Source of the DNA: Ghiorsea sp.
Lineage (GTDB): Bacteria; Pseudomonadota; Zetaproteobacteria; Mariprofundales; Mariprofundaceae
DNA: 23,537 nt
Direction of reading: 5' to 3'
NCBI GenBank assembly: GCA_021772875.1
Contig: JAJFLD010000101.1
Span: 1-23,537 of the forward strand
Of the stretch, positions 15,744 to 23,537 are shown piece by piece. Within the stretch, counting starts at the first letter, position 1. Every line of letters starts with the position of its first letter. A program made the translations under genes and the position numbers. The notes beneath the pieces are model-generated. The model had not been told where the DNA came from. It was given only the letters and a program-made list of their open reading frames with translations, and searched no databases.

Positions 15744-17116
15744 CCATTCAAATTTTGATTGTTGATGATGAGCAACCTATACGTGAATCATTAAGTGGTC
15801 TTTTTGAAGATGAGGGTTATTTAGTCAGCACAGCGCCTTCGGGCGAAGAGGCAGTGGCACGATTTCGTAAAAGCCCTGCTGATTGTGTGTTTCTGGATAT
15901 CTGGATGCCTGGTATTGATGGTTTAGAAACAATGAGCCGCATCAAACAAATTGATGCGGATGTGCCCATTATTATGATGTCTGGTCATGCGACCATTGAT
16001 ACGGCCGTGCGGGCGACACGATTGGGTGCATTTGATTTTATTGAGAAACCATTTTCTCTCGATAAATTACTTATTTTATTAAGAAATGCTGTAGAAAAAC
16101 GTCGTTTAGAGCTTGAGAATTCAGATTTAAGATTTGAGAAAAATATTGGTTGCCCACAGCTCATTGGTAATAGCAAAGCGATTTCTCAAGTGAGAAAAAA
16201 TCTTGAAAAGATAAAAACCAGTGATGTGCCCGTGTTGTTTGTTGGTGAGCACGGCACAGGTAAATCCGTTGCCGCACAGATTCTGCATAAAAACTCAAGT
16301 CGGAGTGGTGCCCCATTTGTCCCCTTTCATGCAACAGAGAGTGGGGATATGGTTGAAGCTGAGTTGTTTGGGTATGAAAAAGGAGCTTTTGTTAAGGCGC
16401 TTCAAGCCCAGCGAGGGCGCTTGGAAGCAGCACACTCAGGAAGTATATTTTTTGAAGAAATCGCAGATGTACCACTGGAAACGCAAAAGAATATTTTGCG
16501 GGTGATGCAAGAGCACCGATTGCAGCGATTGGGAAATCGTACCAAAGTGGCTTGTGATGTTCGTTTATTGATGGCGACGCAGCATCAGAAGGTGGATTTG
16601 ATTCAAAACCAACGGTTATTGAAAGAGCTGTGCACACGACTCAATCTCGTGACGATTGAGATGCCAACCCTGCAACAACGGGCAGAGGATATACCGATGC
16701 TGTTAGAGTCACTTGTCCAAGAACAATCTAGTCATTTGGGTGTGGAGCCCATTGCCTTTGATGAAGAAGTGATGGATATGTTAAAAACTTATGCTTGGCC
16801 GGGCAATGTGAGTGAATTACGCAACTATGTTGAACGCTGCCATATGTTGTGTGCAGGCCAGACGCTGACATCATTAACCATGTTGCCGTTGAGTGCGACG
16901 ATGCAGCAGCAATCAACATATGCATCAGTACCCGATGATTCGGTCTTGCTTGCTGGGTTTCATGATGCGAGAAAACGTTTTGAACGCAGCTATATTTTAC
17001 ATCATCTGGATAAAAATGAATGGAACATCAGTAAAACAGCTGCGGATATTGGTATGGAACGAAGCCAGTTGCACCGTAAAATCAAAGCACATGATTTGAG
17101 CCACTCAAGCAAATGA
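15740..17116 (+). CDS. ntrX: NtrX-like response regulator with a degenerate sigma54-type AAA domain
   Basis: 458 residues. The receiver (1-120) has phospho-acceptor Asp53 (FLDIWMPG), Ser81 and Lys103. A central AAA domain (about 138-365) and a Fis-type helix-turn-helix (418-455, NISKTAADIGMERSQLHRKI) follow. Walker A is intact (GEHGTGKS, 169-176). Four usually conserved elements are changed. The GAFTGA loop reads GAFVKA (215-220). Walker B reads IFFEE instead of ending in DE (236-240). The FREDL-type arginine-finger segment reads LLKEL (293-297). Sensor II reads GNVSELRN instead of GNVRELRN (355-362). It should still receive phosphate from NtrY and bind DNA, but sigma54 activation is doubtful. 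The ATG overlaps the ntrY TGA (ATGA), and trkA overlaps its own stop codon in the same way. Confidence 0.92.
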   Translation: MTIQILIVDDEQPIRESLSGLFEDEGYLVSTAPSGEEAVARFRKSPADCVFLDIWMPGIDGLETMSRIKQIDADVPIIMMSGHATIDTAVRATRLGAFDFIEKPFSLDKLLILLRNAVEKRRLELENSDLRFEKNIGCPQLIGNSKAISQVRKNLEKIKTSDVPVLFVGEHGTGKSVAAQILHKNSSRSGAPFVPFHATESGDMVEAELFGYEKGAFVKALQAQRGRLEAAHSGSIFFEEIADVPLETQKNILRVMQEHRLQRLGNRTKVACDVRLLMATQHQKVDLIQNQRLLKELCTRLNLVTIEMPTLQQRAEDIPMLLESLVQEQSSHLGVEPIAFDEEVMDMLKTYAWPGNVSELRNYVERCHMLCAGQTLTSLTMLPLSATMQQQSTYASVPDDSVLLAGFHDARKRFERSYILHHLDKNEWNISKTAADIGMERSQLHRKIKAHDLSHSSK

Positions 17117-18486
17117 ATATTTTAGTGTTAGGTGCAGGCGAAGTTGGTTTTCATATTGCGATGCGATTAGCCTCAGAAGGGCATGATGTTGCAGTGGTAG
17201 ATAGTTGTAAGGAACGCATCCAACGGGTATCAGATACTATGGATGTGCGCACGATTTTGGGTAATGCAGCCCATCCTTCAGTGTTGCAAAGTGCAGGCGC
17301 TGAAAATGCGGATTTGTTGATTGCAGCAACAGCAAGTGATGAAACAAATATGTTGGCATGCCAGGTTGCGCATTCACTTTTTAAAGTAACAACAAAAATG
17401 GCGCGTATTAGGGAGCCAGATTTTGCCAATAGCAAAGGTCTTTTTGGTCGAGATGAGCTGCCGATTGACTTGATTATTTCACCTGAACATGAAGCGGCGA
17501 AGGCTATCCTAAAACGTTATCAGGTGGCTTCAGCCATGGATGCGCAGGGCTTTGCAGATGATAAAGTTCAGCTTTTGGGTATGATGATTCGGCCGAAAAG
17601 TTTATTGGCGGGACTGGCACTCGAAGAGTTGGCCGAAGTGATGGGCGACAATCGTGTTTGTGTGGTAGCACATGAACACAACCGCAAATGGAAAGTGCCA
17701 TCAAGTGATACAGTGTTGCTGGCTGGCGACAGTGTCTACTTGGCAGTGGGCAGTACGCAAGTTGATACTGTGGTTGAAGCTTTAGAAGGGCGCAAACAAG
17801 AGAAAAAAGCTCGTCGAAATGTGATGGTGGTGGGTGGTGGAAATGTAGGGTTTGCGGTGGCTCAAGCACTTGAAAAAATGGGTGTGGCCATCAAGTTGGT
17901 AGAGTATAATGAAGAGCGGGCATCTTGGATTGGGGAGCATTTGTCGTCCACGATTGTATTGCATGGTGATGCGCTGGATCGTGATTTATTAGAAGAAGAA
18001 GCCATTGAAGGTATGGATGATTTTTTAGCGCTCACCAATGATGATGAAACAAATATCTTAAGCAGTTTGATTGCTAGAAAGTATAAAGTGCCACACGTGG
18101 TAACACTTGTGAATCGTGCTATTTATTCCGACTTGGTACGTGAAATTGGCTTGGATGTTATTGTTTCGCCAAGATTTACCACCGCCGCATCGATTTTACG
18201 TCATGTGCGTAAAGGGCGAATTCTTGGTATGTCACCATTGGGTGATGGCACCCTTGAAGTGATTGAGGCAGAGGCTTTGGAAACAGCAACCATACTTGAT
18301 GCCCCCCTCAAAGATATGAAGCTACCCAAAGACACCGTCATTGGTGCTATTGTACGTGGTGATGAAGTGGTTATTCCCAATGGAGAAACACGAATACAAC
18401 CCCAAGACCATGTGGTGTTGGTCTCACGAGCAGAGTCAATACGAGAGATTGAAAGCTTATTTGAAGTGCGCCTTGAATTTTTCTAA
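17113..18486 (+). CDS. trkA: Trk potassium uptake system, cytoplasmic NAD-binding subunit
   Basis: 457 residues, the standard size for TrkA. It is a tandem repeat of two RCK units. The first nucleotide-binding Rossmann motif is GAGEVG (7-12) with acidic D30. The second is GGGNVG (241-246). Each is followed by a TrkA-C domain, ending with IREIESLFEVRLEFF. TrkA binds NAD(H) and adenine nucleotides on the cytoplasmic face and gates the TrkH channel. Its ATG overlaps the ntrX stop (ATGA, 17113-17116) without a good ribosome site of its own, so translation is probably coupled to ntrX. trkH follows 16 bases downstream. ntrYX beside trkA is a known arrangement in several proteobacteria. Confidence 0.97.
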   Translation: MNILVLGAGEVGFHIAMRLASEGHDVAVVDSCKERIQRVSDTMDVRTILGNAAHPSVLQSAGAENADLLIAATASDETNMLACQVAHSLFKVTTKMARIREPDFANSKGLFGRDELPIDLIISPEHEAAKAILKRYQVASAMDAQGFADDKVQLLGMMIRPKSLLAGLALEELAEVMGDNRVCVVAHEHNRKWKVPSSDTVLLAGDSVYLAVGSTQVDTVVEALEGRKQEKKARRNVMVVGGGNVGFAVAQALEKMGVAIKLVEYNEERASWIGEHLSSTIVLHGDALDRDLLEEEAIEGMDDFLALTNDDETNILSSLIARKYKVPHVVTLVNRAIYSDLVREIGLDVIVSPRFTTAASILRHVRKGRILGMSPLGDGTLEVIEAEALETATILDAPLKDMKLPKDTVIGAIVRGDEVVIPNGETRIQPQDHVVLVSRAESIREIESLFEVRLEFF

Positions 18487-18502
18487 GCAATGATGGCAAA
18501 AC

Positions 18503-19942
18503 ATGCATATTAAAGGTGTTGTTTGGACACTAGGTGTTCTCATCATATTGTTTGGTGTTGGCATGATGTTTCCTGCTTTGGTCGCAGTGTATTATCAATC
18601 GGGGCATGCTGCCGAATTTATCTTGGCGGGCATGTTGGTTTCCATGCTTGGCGTGCTGGCGATGAGCTGGGCAGGTGAAGCACCCAAACAATTAAGTCAT
18701 AAAGATGGTTTTTTAATTGTAGCTCTGGCTTGGGTTGTACTTTCGTTATTGGGAGCAGTACCTTTTTTAACTACGGGTGTGACCTCTTCAGTCATTGATG
18801 CATTGTTTGAGTCAACATCAGGATTAACTACCACAGGCGCAACAGTTTTAACTGGATTAGATGATTTGCCGCGTGCGATTCTTTTTTGGCGCTCCATGCA
18901 AGAGTGGCTTGGAGGCATGGGCATTATCGTTTTGGCTGTGGCTGTGATGCCATTGCTTGGTGTTGGTGGCATGCAATTGTTTCGGGCTGAGACACCTGGG
19001 CCAGTGAAGGATAAGTTAACAGCAAGGGTTACTGAAACAGCAAAAGTTCTTTGGTTTATCTATTTTGGTATGACATTGGTGACGACGTTCAGTTTATGGT
19101 TGGCAGGCATGGGATTGTTTGATGCGCTTAATCATGCGATGTGTACTGTCGCTATTGGTGGGTTTTCCACCCATGATGCAAGTATTGGCTATTATGATTC
19201 TTTGTGGATACGTGGCCTTATTGTGCTCTTCATGCTTTTTGCAGGTATCAACTTTACTTTGCATTTTGTGGCGTTGCGAAAAGGTTTTTCGGTGACCACC
19301 TATTGGCGAGATGAAGAATTCATGACTTACATCAAGTGGATATTTACATTAATCATACTTGTTGGTGCAATCGCTCTGATTGCTGGTGAAGGAACGTGGG
19401 ATGAAGTGATCTTTAATACGGTTTCTATAGCAACGACTACTGGTTATGCAGTAAGTGATTACGGACTTTGGCCACCTGGAGCCACGATGTTATTGTTGAT
19501 GGCGATGTTTGTAGGTGCATGTGCGGGGTCAACAGGTGGTGGCATGAAAGTGGTGCGTGTGTTGTTGTTATTTAGACAAGGTATGCGCGAGGTAAGAAGG
19601 CTGATTCATCCCCATGCGATTATTCATGTCAAATTGGGCAAACAAAGTGTTCAAGGCCCTGTGGTACAAGCACTGTGGGGATTCTTTGTGTTGTATATGG
19701 TGTGTTTTGCGGTGATTTCAATTTTGGTTGCTGTTTCTGGCATTGATATCATCACTGCTATTTCTGCTGCTGCAGCATGTATTACCAATACAGGCCCTGG
19801 TTTTGGTGGTGTGGGTCCTGCTTCGAATTATGCATCCTTACCAGATATGGCAAAAGCAGTGCTGATGTTTGGCATGGTGCTTGGCAGACTAGAGGTGTTT
19901 ACATTTTTTGTGTTGTTGGTTCCAGAATTTTGGCGTAAATAA
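18503..19942 (+). CDS. trkH: Trk potassium uptake system, membrane channel subunit
   Basis: 479 residues, close to E. coli TrkH (483), hydrophobic throughout. Four pore-loop repeats are visible: TSGLTTTGATVLTG, CTVAIGGFSTH, VSIATTTGYAVSD and ACITNTGPGFGGVG. Each contributes to the potassium filter of the SKT (Trk/Ktr/HKT) family. GGMGIIVLAVAVMPLLGVGGMQL after the first loop and STGGGMKVVR are also characteristic. It transports K+ across the inner membrane with TrkA attached beneath. The ribosome site before ATG 18503 is weak, and there is a 16-base gap after trkA. I see no intrinsic terminator in the 113 bases that follow, although this seems to be the last gene of the run. Confidence 0.97.
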   Translation: MHIKGVVWTLGVLIILFGVGMMFPALVAVYYQSGHAAEFILAGMLVSMLGVLAMSWAGEAPKQLSHKDGFLIVALAWVVLSLLGAVPFLTTGVTSSVIDALFESTSGLTTTGATVLTGLDDLPRAILFWRSMQEWLGGMGIIVLAVAVMPLLGVGGMQLFRAETPGPVKDKLTARVTETAKVLWFIYFGMTLVTTFSLWLAGMGLFDALNHAMCTVAIGGFSTHDASIGYYDSLWIRGLIVLFMLFAGINFTLHFVALRKGFSVTTYWRDEEFMTYIKWIFTLIILVGAIALIAGEGTWDEVIFNTVSIATTTGYAVSDYGLWPPGATMLLLMAMFVGACAGSTGGGMKVVRVLLLFRQGMREVRRLIHPHAIIHVKLGKQSVQGPVVQALWGFFVLYMVCFAVISILVAVSGIDIITAISAAAACITNTGPGFGGVGPASNYASLPDMAKAVLMFGMVLGRLEVFTFFVLLVPEFWRK

Positions 19943-20001
19943 GCTCTGGTCATGACTATAAGTTGGCTATCTATACATTTTCGTCTATTGTAGGCAGTGA
20001 A

Positions 20002-20047
20002 TATACTTAGTTTAGTTGTACTTAGGTGCCGAAAGAGGATCAGGGGA
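20002..20047 (+). promoter_or_regulatory. Possible -10 and the ribosome site of the kinase operon
   Basis: TATACT (20002-20007) is a good -10 match but its -35 (TTTCGT, 19979-19984) is weak. AGGGGA (20042-20047) lies 8 bases before GTG 20056 and supports that start over GTG 20026, which has no ribosome site. Two TACTTAG copies (20004-20010 and 20019-20025) follow the -10. Confidence 0.4.
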
Positions 20048-20055
20048 TAGAGCTT

Positions 20056-22653
20056 GTGAAGAGTGCATTTTGGAAATCAGATTGGTTCTTAGGATTGGTT
20101 TTAACACTACTCTTTTTGGGCGCATATAGTAGCAATTCTGCACTGCTACGTAGTTTTGAATTTTCTATGTACGATGCAGGTGTTTCTGTAAGTGTTAAAC
20201 CTGCAAGTGATAGAATAGTTATTCTTGATATTGACGACACATCTGTTGAGCTTATTGGCCGCTGGCCATGGCCGCGTTCGGTGATGGCAGATATGTTAGA
20301 TACACTAAAAAAATCAGGCGCACGCTTGGTTGGTGTTGATGTATTTTACAGTGAAAAACAAATAGATAACACTGCAGGTTCTTCTCAGAAACTCGTTGAA
20401 TTATTACAGGATCAAGCAGAACTTTTGTTGGCTGAAGCTGAAACTTTGGCAGCCCAAGGCAAACAAAGCGATGCAGATAAGAAATTTGATGAAGCCGACG
20501 CTAAATTTAAAGAAGCCGAGGCTGTTATCACCAAGGCAAAAGCCAATAATGGTGATGAGCGGTTGGTGCAAGCCACTTATGAATCAGGCAACGTGTTTAT
20601 GCCCATGTTTTATGAGGCAGGTGAACTCAAAGGTCAGCCTGATGCTAAATTACCGACCTATATAGAGCGCTTGGGCATTAACAATATCGGTAAAATTGTT
20701 GAAACAACGTTACCAATCAATGCTGCTAAACTTTCATACCCTTTTGGAGAGCTGGCAGCAGTTGCTGCGGGTATTGGTTATCTGAATGTGTCGCCAGATA
20801 TGGATGGTGTTTTGCGCTCAGAACCATTGGTTGTAGAATATGATAGCCAATATTTTCCATCCATGTCTTTGGCGATGGTTGCCCGTGATCTCAACCTCAC
20901 CATGAACGATATTCTTATCAATATGGGCTCGAGTGTTGAATTGGGCGCACTCACCCTTGGTACGGATCAAAAAATGAAATTTTCACCACGGTTTTATAGT
21001 GATAATTTTGGTGATGTGCGCAAAGCTTTTGCGCACGTCTCCTTTTATGATGTTAAAGCAGGCAAGGTCTCTCTTGATCGTTTTAAAGATAAAATTGTGC
21101 TCATTGGTGTCTCTGCTAAGGGTATAGGAGAACCTTATAATACACCTGTGCTTAATCGTATGAGTGCTATTGATTATCATGCCAATGTGCTTGAGAGCAT
21201 GATGAATGAAGATTTTATCAGCACACCTGCGTGGGCACCTAAGCTTGAATTGGGATTATTGCTACTCGTTGGTTTATTTTTGATCTTTTTACTGCCACGT
21301 TTAAGTGCAGTCGTTGGCACAATAGTATCAATTTTGATGTTTGTGCTCATGGTAGGAGCTGATTTTATTTTGCTTGCTGGTAGTGGCTTGTGGGTGCAAA
21401 CCATGGCTGCTTCAGTGTTGTTGGTGCTCGGTTATGTTATATTAACCAGTAAACGTTTTTTTGCCAGTGAAGAGGATAGAGAAAAAATAACATCTGAATC
21501 AGCTGAGACCAATAAAATGTTGGCACTTTCATTTCAAAGTCAAGGTATGTTGGATATGGCTTTTGATAAATTTAGAAAGTGCCCTCCAACAGATGATATA
21601 TTAGAAGCTTTATACACGCTTGCCTTGGATTTTGAACGTAAACGTCAGTTTAATAAGGCCACTTCAGTATACGAAAATATTCTTGAGACAAAGCCTAATT
21701 TTAAAGACGTTCAGCAGCGTATGCAGCGCACCAAAGATGCTGGCGAATCTATGATTTTTGGTGGTGGCGGCGCAGGAACCATGGGTACGCTCATGATTAC
21801 AGGTGGTGCAAAACCAACACTTGGCCGTTATGAAATTATTAAAGAGCTTGGCAAAGGTGCGATGGGTACGGTTTATTTAGGTAAAGACCCTAAAATTAAC
21901 CGTGAAGTAGCCATTAAAACCATGGCATTGTCCCAAGAGTTTGAAGGGGATGAATTAAAAGACGTAAAAGATCGCTTTTTCCGAGAAGCAGAAACAGCAG
22001 GAATGTTAAACCACCCTAACATTGTAACCATGTATGATGCAGGTGAAGAACACGATCTTGCTTTTATCGCCATGGAATTCTTGGATGGCACGGATTTAGC
22101 ACCATATACCAAAAAAGGCAGATTGCTGCCGCAAATAGCAACTTTGAAAATTATTGGGAAAGTTGCAGAAGCATTGCATTATGCAAGTACACAACATGTT
22201 GTTCATCGTGATATCAAACCTGCTAACATTATGCTACTTAAGGATAAAACTGTAAAAGTTACAGACTTTGGTATTGCTAGAATTACGGCCTCAAGCAAAA
22301 CAAAAACAGGCGTGGTGCTGGGTACACCTTCATATATGTCGCCAGAGCAATTATCAGGTAAACATGTAGATGGTCGCTCCGACATTTTCTCACTGGGCGT
22401 GATGTTGTATGAAATGTTGGTGGGTGTTCGCCCATTCACGGGCGACTCTATGGCGACATTGCTCTTTCAAATTGCCAACGAGCCTCATCCTGATATTCGT
22501 GAATACGATCCAAATTTGCCTGAACAAATCAGTAAGTTGATTGATGCAATGTTGGTCAAAGACCCAGACAAACGCTTGCCCAATGGTGGTGCGGTGGTCC
22601 GAGGTATTATTGCATGTTTGAAAGTTATGGCTGCTAAGGAAGGTAATAAATGA
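20056..22653 (+). CDS. CHASE2-domain transmembrane Ser/Thr protein kinase
   Basis: 865 residues from this start. An N-terminal helix (about 10-27) leads to a CHASE2 sensor domain outside the membrane (about 30-390: VILDIDDTSVELIGRWPWPR and KIVLIGVSAKG). It carries a charged helical insertion at about 115-170. Three membrane helices (about 400-465) follow. A cytoplasmic repeat region resembling TPRs (about 485-560, ALYTLALDFERKRQFNKA) precedes the kinase domain (about 592-865). Kinase motifs are complete: glycine loop GKGAMG (599-604), Lys621 (VAIK), HRDIKPAN with catalytic Asp719, DFG with Asp737, and GTPSYMSPEQ. The kinase is C-terminal to the sensor, unlike PknB. The open frame begins at GTG 20026, but GTG 20056 has the better ribosome site. 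Substrates probably include the FHA protein downstream. The TGA overlaps the phosphatase ATG. Confidence 0.93.
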   Translation: MKSAFWKSDWFLGLVLTLLFLGAYSSNSALLRSFEFSMYDAGVSVSVKPASDRIVILDIDDTSVELIGRWPWPRSVMADMLDTLKKSGARLVGVDVFYSEKQIDNTAGSSQKLVELLQDQAELLLAEAETLAAQGKQSDADKKFDEADAKFKEAEAVITKAKANNGDERLVQATYESGNVFMPMFYEAGELKGQPDAKLPTYIERLGINNIGKIVETTLPINAAKLSYPFGELAAVAAGIGYLNVSPDMDGVLRSEPLVVEYDSQYFPSMSLAMVARDLNLTMNDILINMGSSVELGALTLGTDQKMKFSPRFYSDNFGDVRKAFAHVSFYDVKAGKVSLDRFKDKIVLIGVSAKGIGEPYNTPVLNRMSAIDYHANVLESMMNEDFISTPAWAPKLELGLLLLVGLFLIFLLPRLSAVVGTIVSILMFVLMVGADFILLAGSGLWVQTMAASVLLVLGYVILTSKRFFASEEDREKITSESAETNKMLALSFQSQGMLDMAFDKFRKCPPTDDILEALYTLALDFERKRQFNKATSVYENILETKPNFKDVQQRMQRTKDAGESMIFGGGGAGTMGTLMITGGAKPTLGRYEIIKELGKGAMGTVYLGKDPKINREVAIKTMALSQEFEGDELKDVKDRFFREAETAGMLNHPNIVTMYDAGEEHDLAFIAMEFLDGTDLAPYTKKGRLLPQIATLKIIGKVAEALHYASTQHVVHRDIKPANIMLLKDKTVKVTDFGIARITASSKTKTGVVLGTPSYMSPEQLSGKHVDGRSDIFSLGVMLYEMLVGVRPFTGDSMATLLFQIANEPHPDIREYDPNLPEQISKLIDAMLVKDPDKRLPNGGAVVRGIIACLKVMAAKEGNK

Positions 22654-23462
22654 GTGCACTTGAGATGATTGCCGTCACAGATGTTGGTAAAAAACGTGAT
22701 CACAATGAAGATTGTGTCGGTGTAGAAGAAGCAAATGGCATAGCAGTTTTGGCTGATGGCATGGGTGGACATAACGCTGGCGAAGTTGCAAGTGCCATGG
22801 CAGTAGATTTGATTATCCGCTTGTTAAAAGATGAGTTAAAAAGAGTTGCAATAGGCGAGTTTGATGAGGATACAGGTTTCTCCAGAGAGGCTGTATTAGC
22901 GCGTAACGCGGCGGTGACTGCCAACAATGCTATTATTGAAGCAGCACAAGCAAACTTAGAATGTTCTGGCATGGGTACTACAGTTGTTGTGGCATTGTTT
23001 TATGGTAATAGAATTGCTGTAGCTCATGTGGGTGATTCGCGCATGTATTTATTGCGCAATGAATATTTGTCACACGTCACTGAAGATCATTCTTTGATTC
23101 AAGAGCAAGTAAGACGAGGGTTGCTAACTGCTGAAGATGCCAGAAATTCAGCAATTAAGAATTTAGTGACCCGCGCCTTGGGTGTTGAAAAGAACGTGGA
23201 AGCTGATGTTGTAGAGGATATTGCGCTGGTTGGGGATATATATATGATGTGTTCAGATGGTTTGACAGATGTTGTGCCCGATGAAGCGATACGTTTGACT
23301 ATGCTTGAGCATAAAAACAATTTTGAAGCATGCACAGCTGCATTGATAGGCTTGGCCAATGATGCAGGTGGGCCTGATAATATCTCAGTAATTTTGATAC
23401 GGGTGAAAGGCGCGTTTTCGCGAAAGCAGGGTTTCTTTTCACGTTTATTTGGAGGGAAATAG
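22650..23462 (+). CDS. PP2C-type Ser/Thr protein phosphatase
   Basis: 270 residues forming one PP2C (PPM) domain. Metal-binding and catalytic motifs are all present: RDHNED near residue 16, LADGMGG with D36, GMGTT, HVGDSR, MCSDGLTD with D203, and GPDNIS with D243. It removes phosphate from Ser/Thr of proteins and is the natural opponent of the kinase encoded just upstream, whose stop codon it overlaps (ATGA). AAGGAAGG 6 bases before ATG 22650 gives strong initiation. The C-terminus, RKQGFFSRLFGGK, is basic and aromatic and may form a short membrane-binding helix, which would bring the enzyme close to its membrane kinase; this is inference only. Confidence 0.96.
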   Translation: MSALEMIAVTDVGKKRDHNEDCVGVEEANGIAVLADGMGGHNAGEVASAMAVDLIIRLLKDELKRVAIGEFDEDTGFSREAVLARNAAVTANNAIIEAAQANLECSGMGTTVVVALFYGNRIAVAHVGDSRMYLLRNEYLSHVTEDHSLIQEQVRRGLLTAEDARNSAIKNLVTRALGVEKNVEADVVEDIALVGDIYMMCSDGLTDVVPDEAIRLTMLEHKNNFEACTAALIGLANDAGGPDNISVILIRVKGAFSRKQGFFSRLFGGK

Positions 23463-23463
23463 G

Positions 23464-23537
23464 ATGAGTTGTAAACTTATTTTAAAATTCAAGGATGCAG
23501 TAATTTCTGAATTCGAGCTTAACCAAGAAGAGACAAC
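23464..23537 (+). CDS. Probable FHA-domain protein, 3' end cut by window
   Basis: Only 24 codons and part of a 25th are visible. GGAGGG (23451-23456) lies 7 bases before ATG 23464, just one base after the phosphatase stop codon, so this is a real start within the same operon. The peptide begins MSCKLILKFKDAVISEFEL and continues NQEET. This resembles the opening beta strands of FHA domains, where the phosphothreonine-binding IGR motif would come next, beyond the window edge. Kinase-phosphatase-FHA clusters are common, which supports the call. The domain identity cannot be confirmed from this fragment. Confidence 0.65.
   Translation, partial: MSCKLILKFKDAVISEFELNQEET

Noticed and set aside
20004..20025. 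Two TACTTAG direct copies as a possible operator
   Set aside because: Only two short AT-rich copies 15 bases apart; chance occurrence in such sequence is too likely to call it a site.
1..23537. CRISPR array, tRNA or rRNA genes, insertion sequences, phage genes
   Set aside because: I found no regularly spaced repeats, cloverleaf-like sequences or transposase/integrase motifs; nearly all the sequence is covered by conserved genes.

Overview
The window reads as a bacterial chromosome segment from a moderately AT-rich proteobacterium. It carries housekeeping and signalling genes in a dense, well-kept layout, with no transposase, phage gene, tRNA, rRNA or CRISPR array that I can see. Gene orders typical of Proteobacteria recur: dnaG-rpoD, rluC divergent from rne, rluD-pgeF, and a DUF4390 gene-ntrY-ntrX-trkA-trkH run of the kind known from Beta- and related proteobacteria. 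A Zetaproteobacterium-like or deep-branching proteobacterial source is a reasonable guess, but the sequence alone does not prove it.

Region 1 (1-6,619). The 3' part of a PAS-histidine kinase-receiver hybrid (plus strand, cut at the left edge) converges on rpoD through one bidirectional terminator. dnaG and rpoD form a minus-strand operon. It is headed by a good sigma70-type promoter placed so close to the dnaG ATG that the mRNA would be almost leaderless. Upstream on the same strand is a diguanylate cyclase gene, whose start is better placed at an internal GTG.

Region 2 (6,760-12,227). A thioredoxin-fold protein with its own terminator is followed by a small protein joining two membrane helices to an RNA recognition motif (RRM). 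Then come rluC (minus), a 374-base divergent intergenic region rich in inverted repeats, rne (RNase E with a short tail that keeps a membrane-binding-type helix), and rluD. This is an RNA-maturation and decay neighbourhood with two predicted membrane-associated RNA proteins.

Region 3 (9,328-19,942). From rne onward eight genes run in the same direction with gaps of 0-36 bases or short overlaps: rne, rluD, pgeF, DUF4390 gene, ntrY, ntrX, trkA, trkH. NtrY is a membrane sensor kinase, and NtrX its receiver-AAA-HTH partner. TrkA/TrkH form a potassium uptake system that is translationally coupled to ntrX. The NtrX AAA domain has lost or altered the GAFTGA loop, the Walker B aspartate, an arginine-finger region residue and the sensor II arginine, so it probably does not activate sigma54 promoters.

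Region 4 (20,056-23,537). A CHASE2-transmembrane-Ser/Thr kinase, a PP2C phosphatase and the start of a probable FHA-domain protein form a tightly packed eukaryotic-type phosphosignalling operon that runs off the right edge. The kinase sensor domain has an unusual charged helical insertion.

The items most worth a second look are the degenerate NtrX, the membrane-anchored RRM protein beside RNase E, the rne start region with its Shine-Dalgarno sequence in a hairpin loop, and the near-leaderless dnaG promoter.
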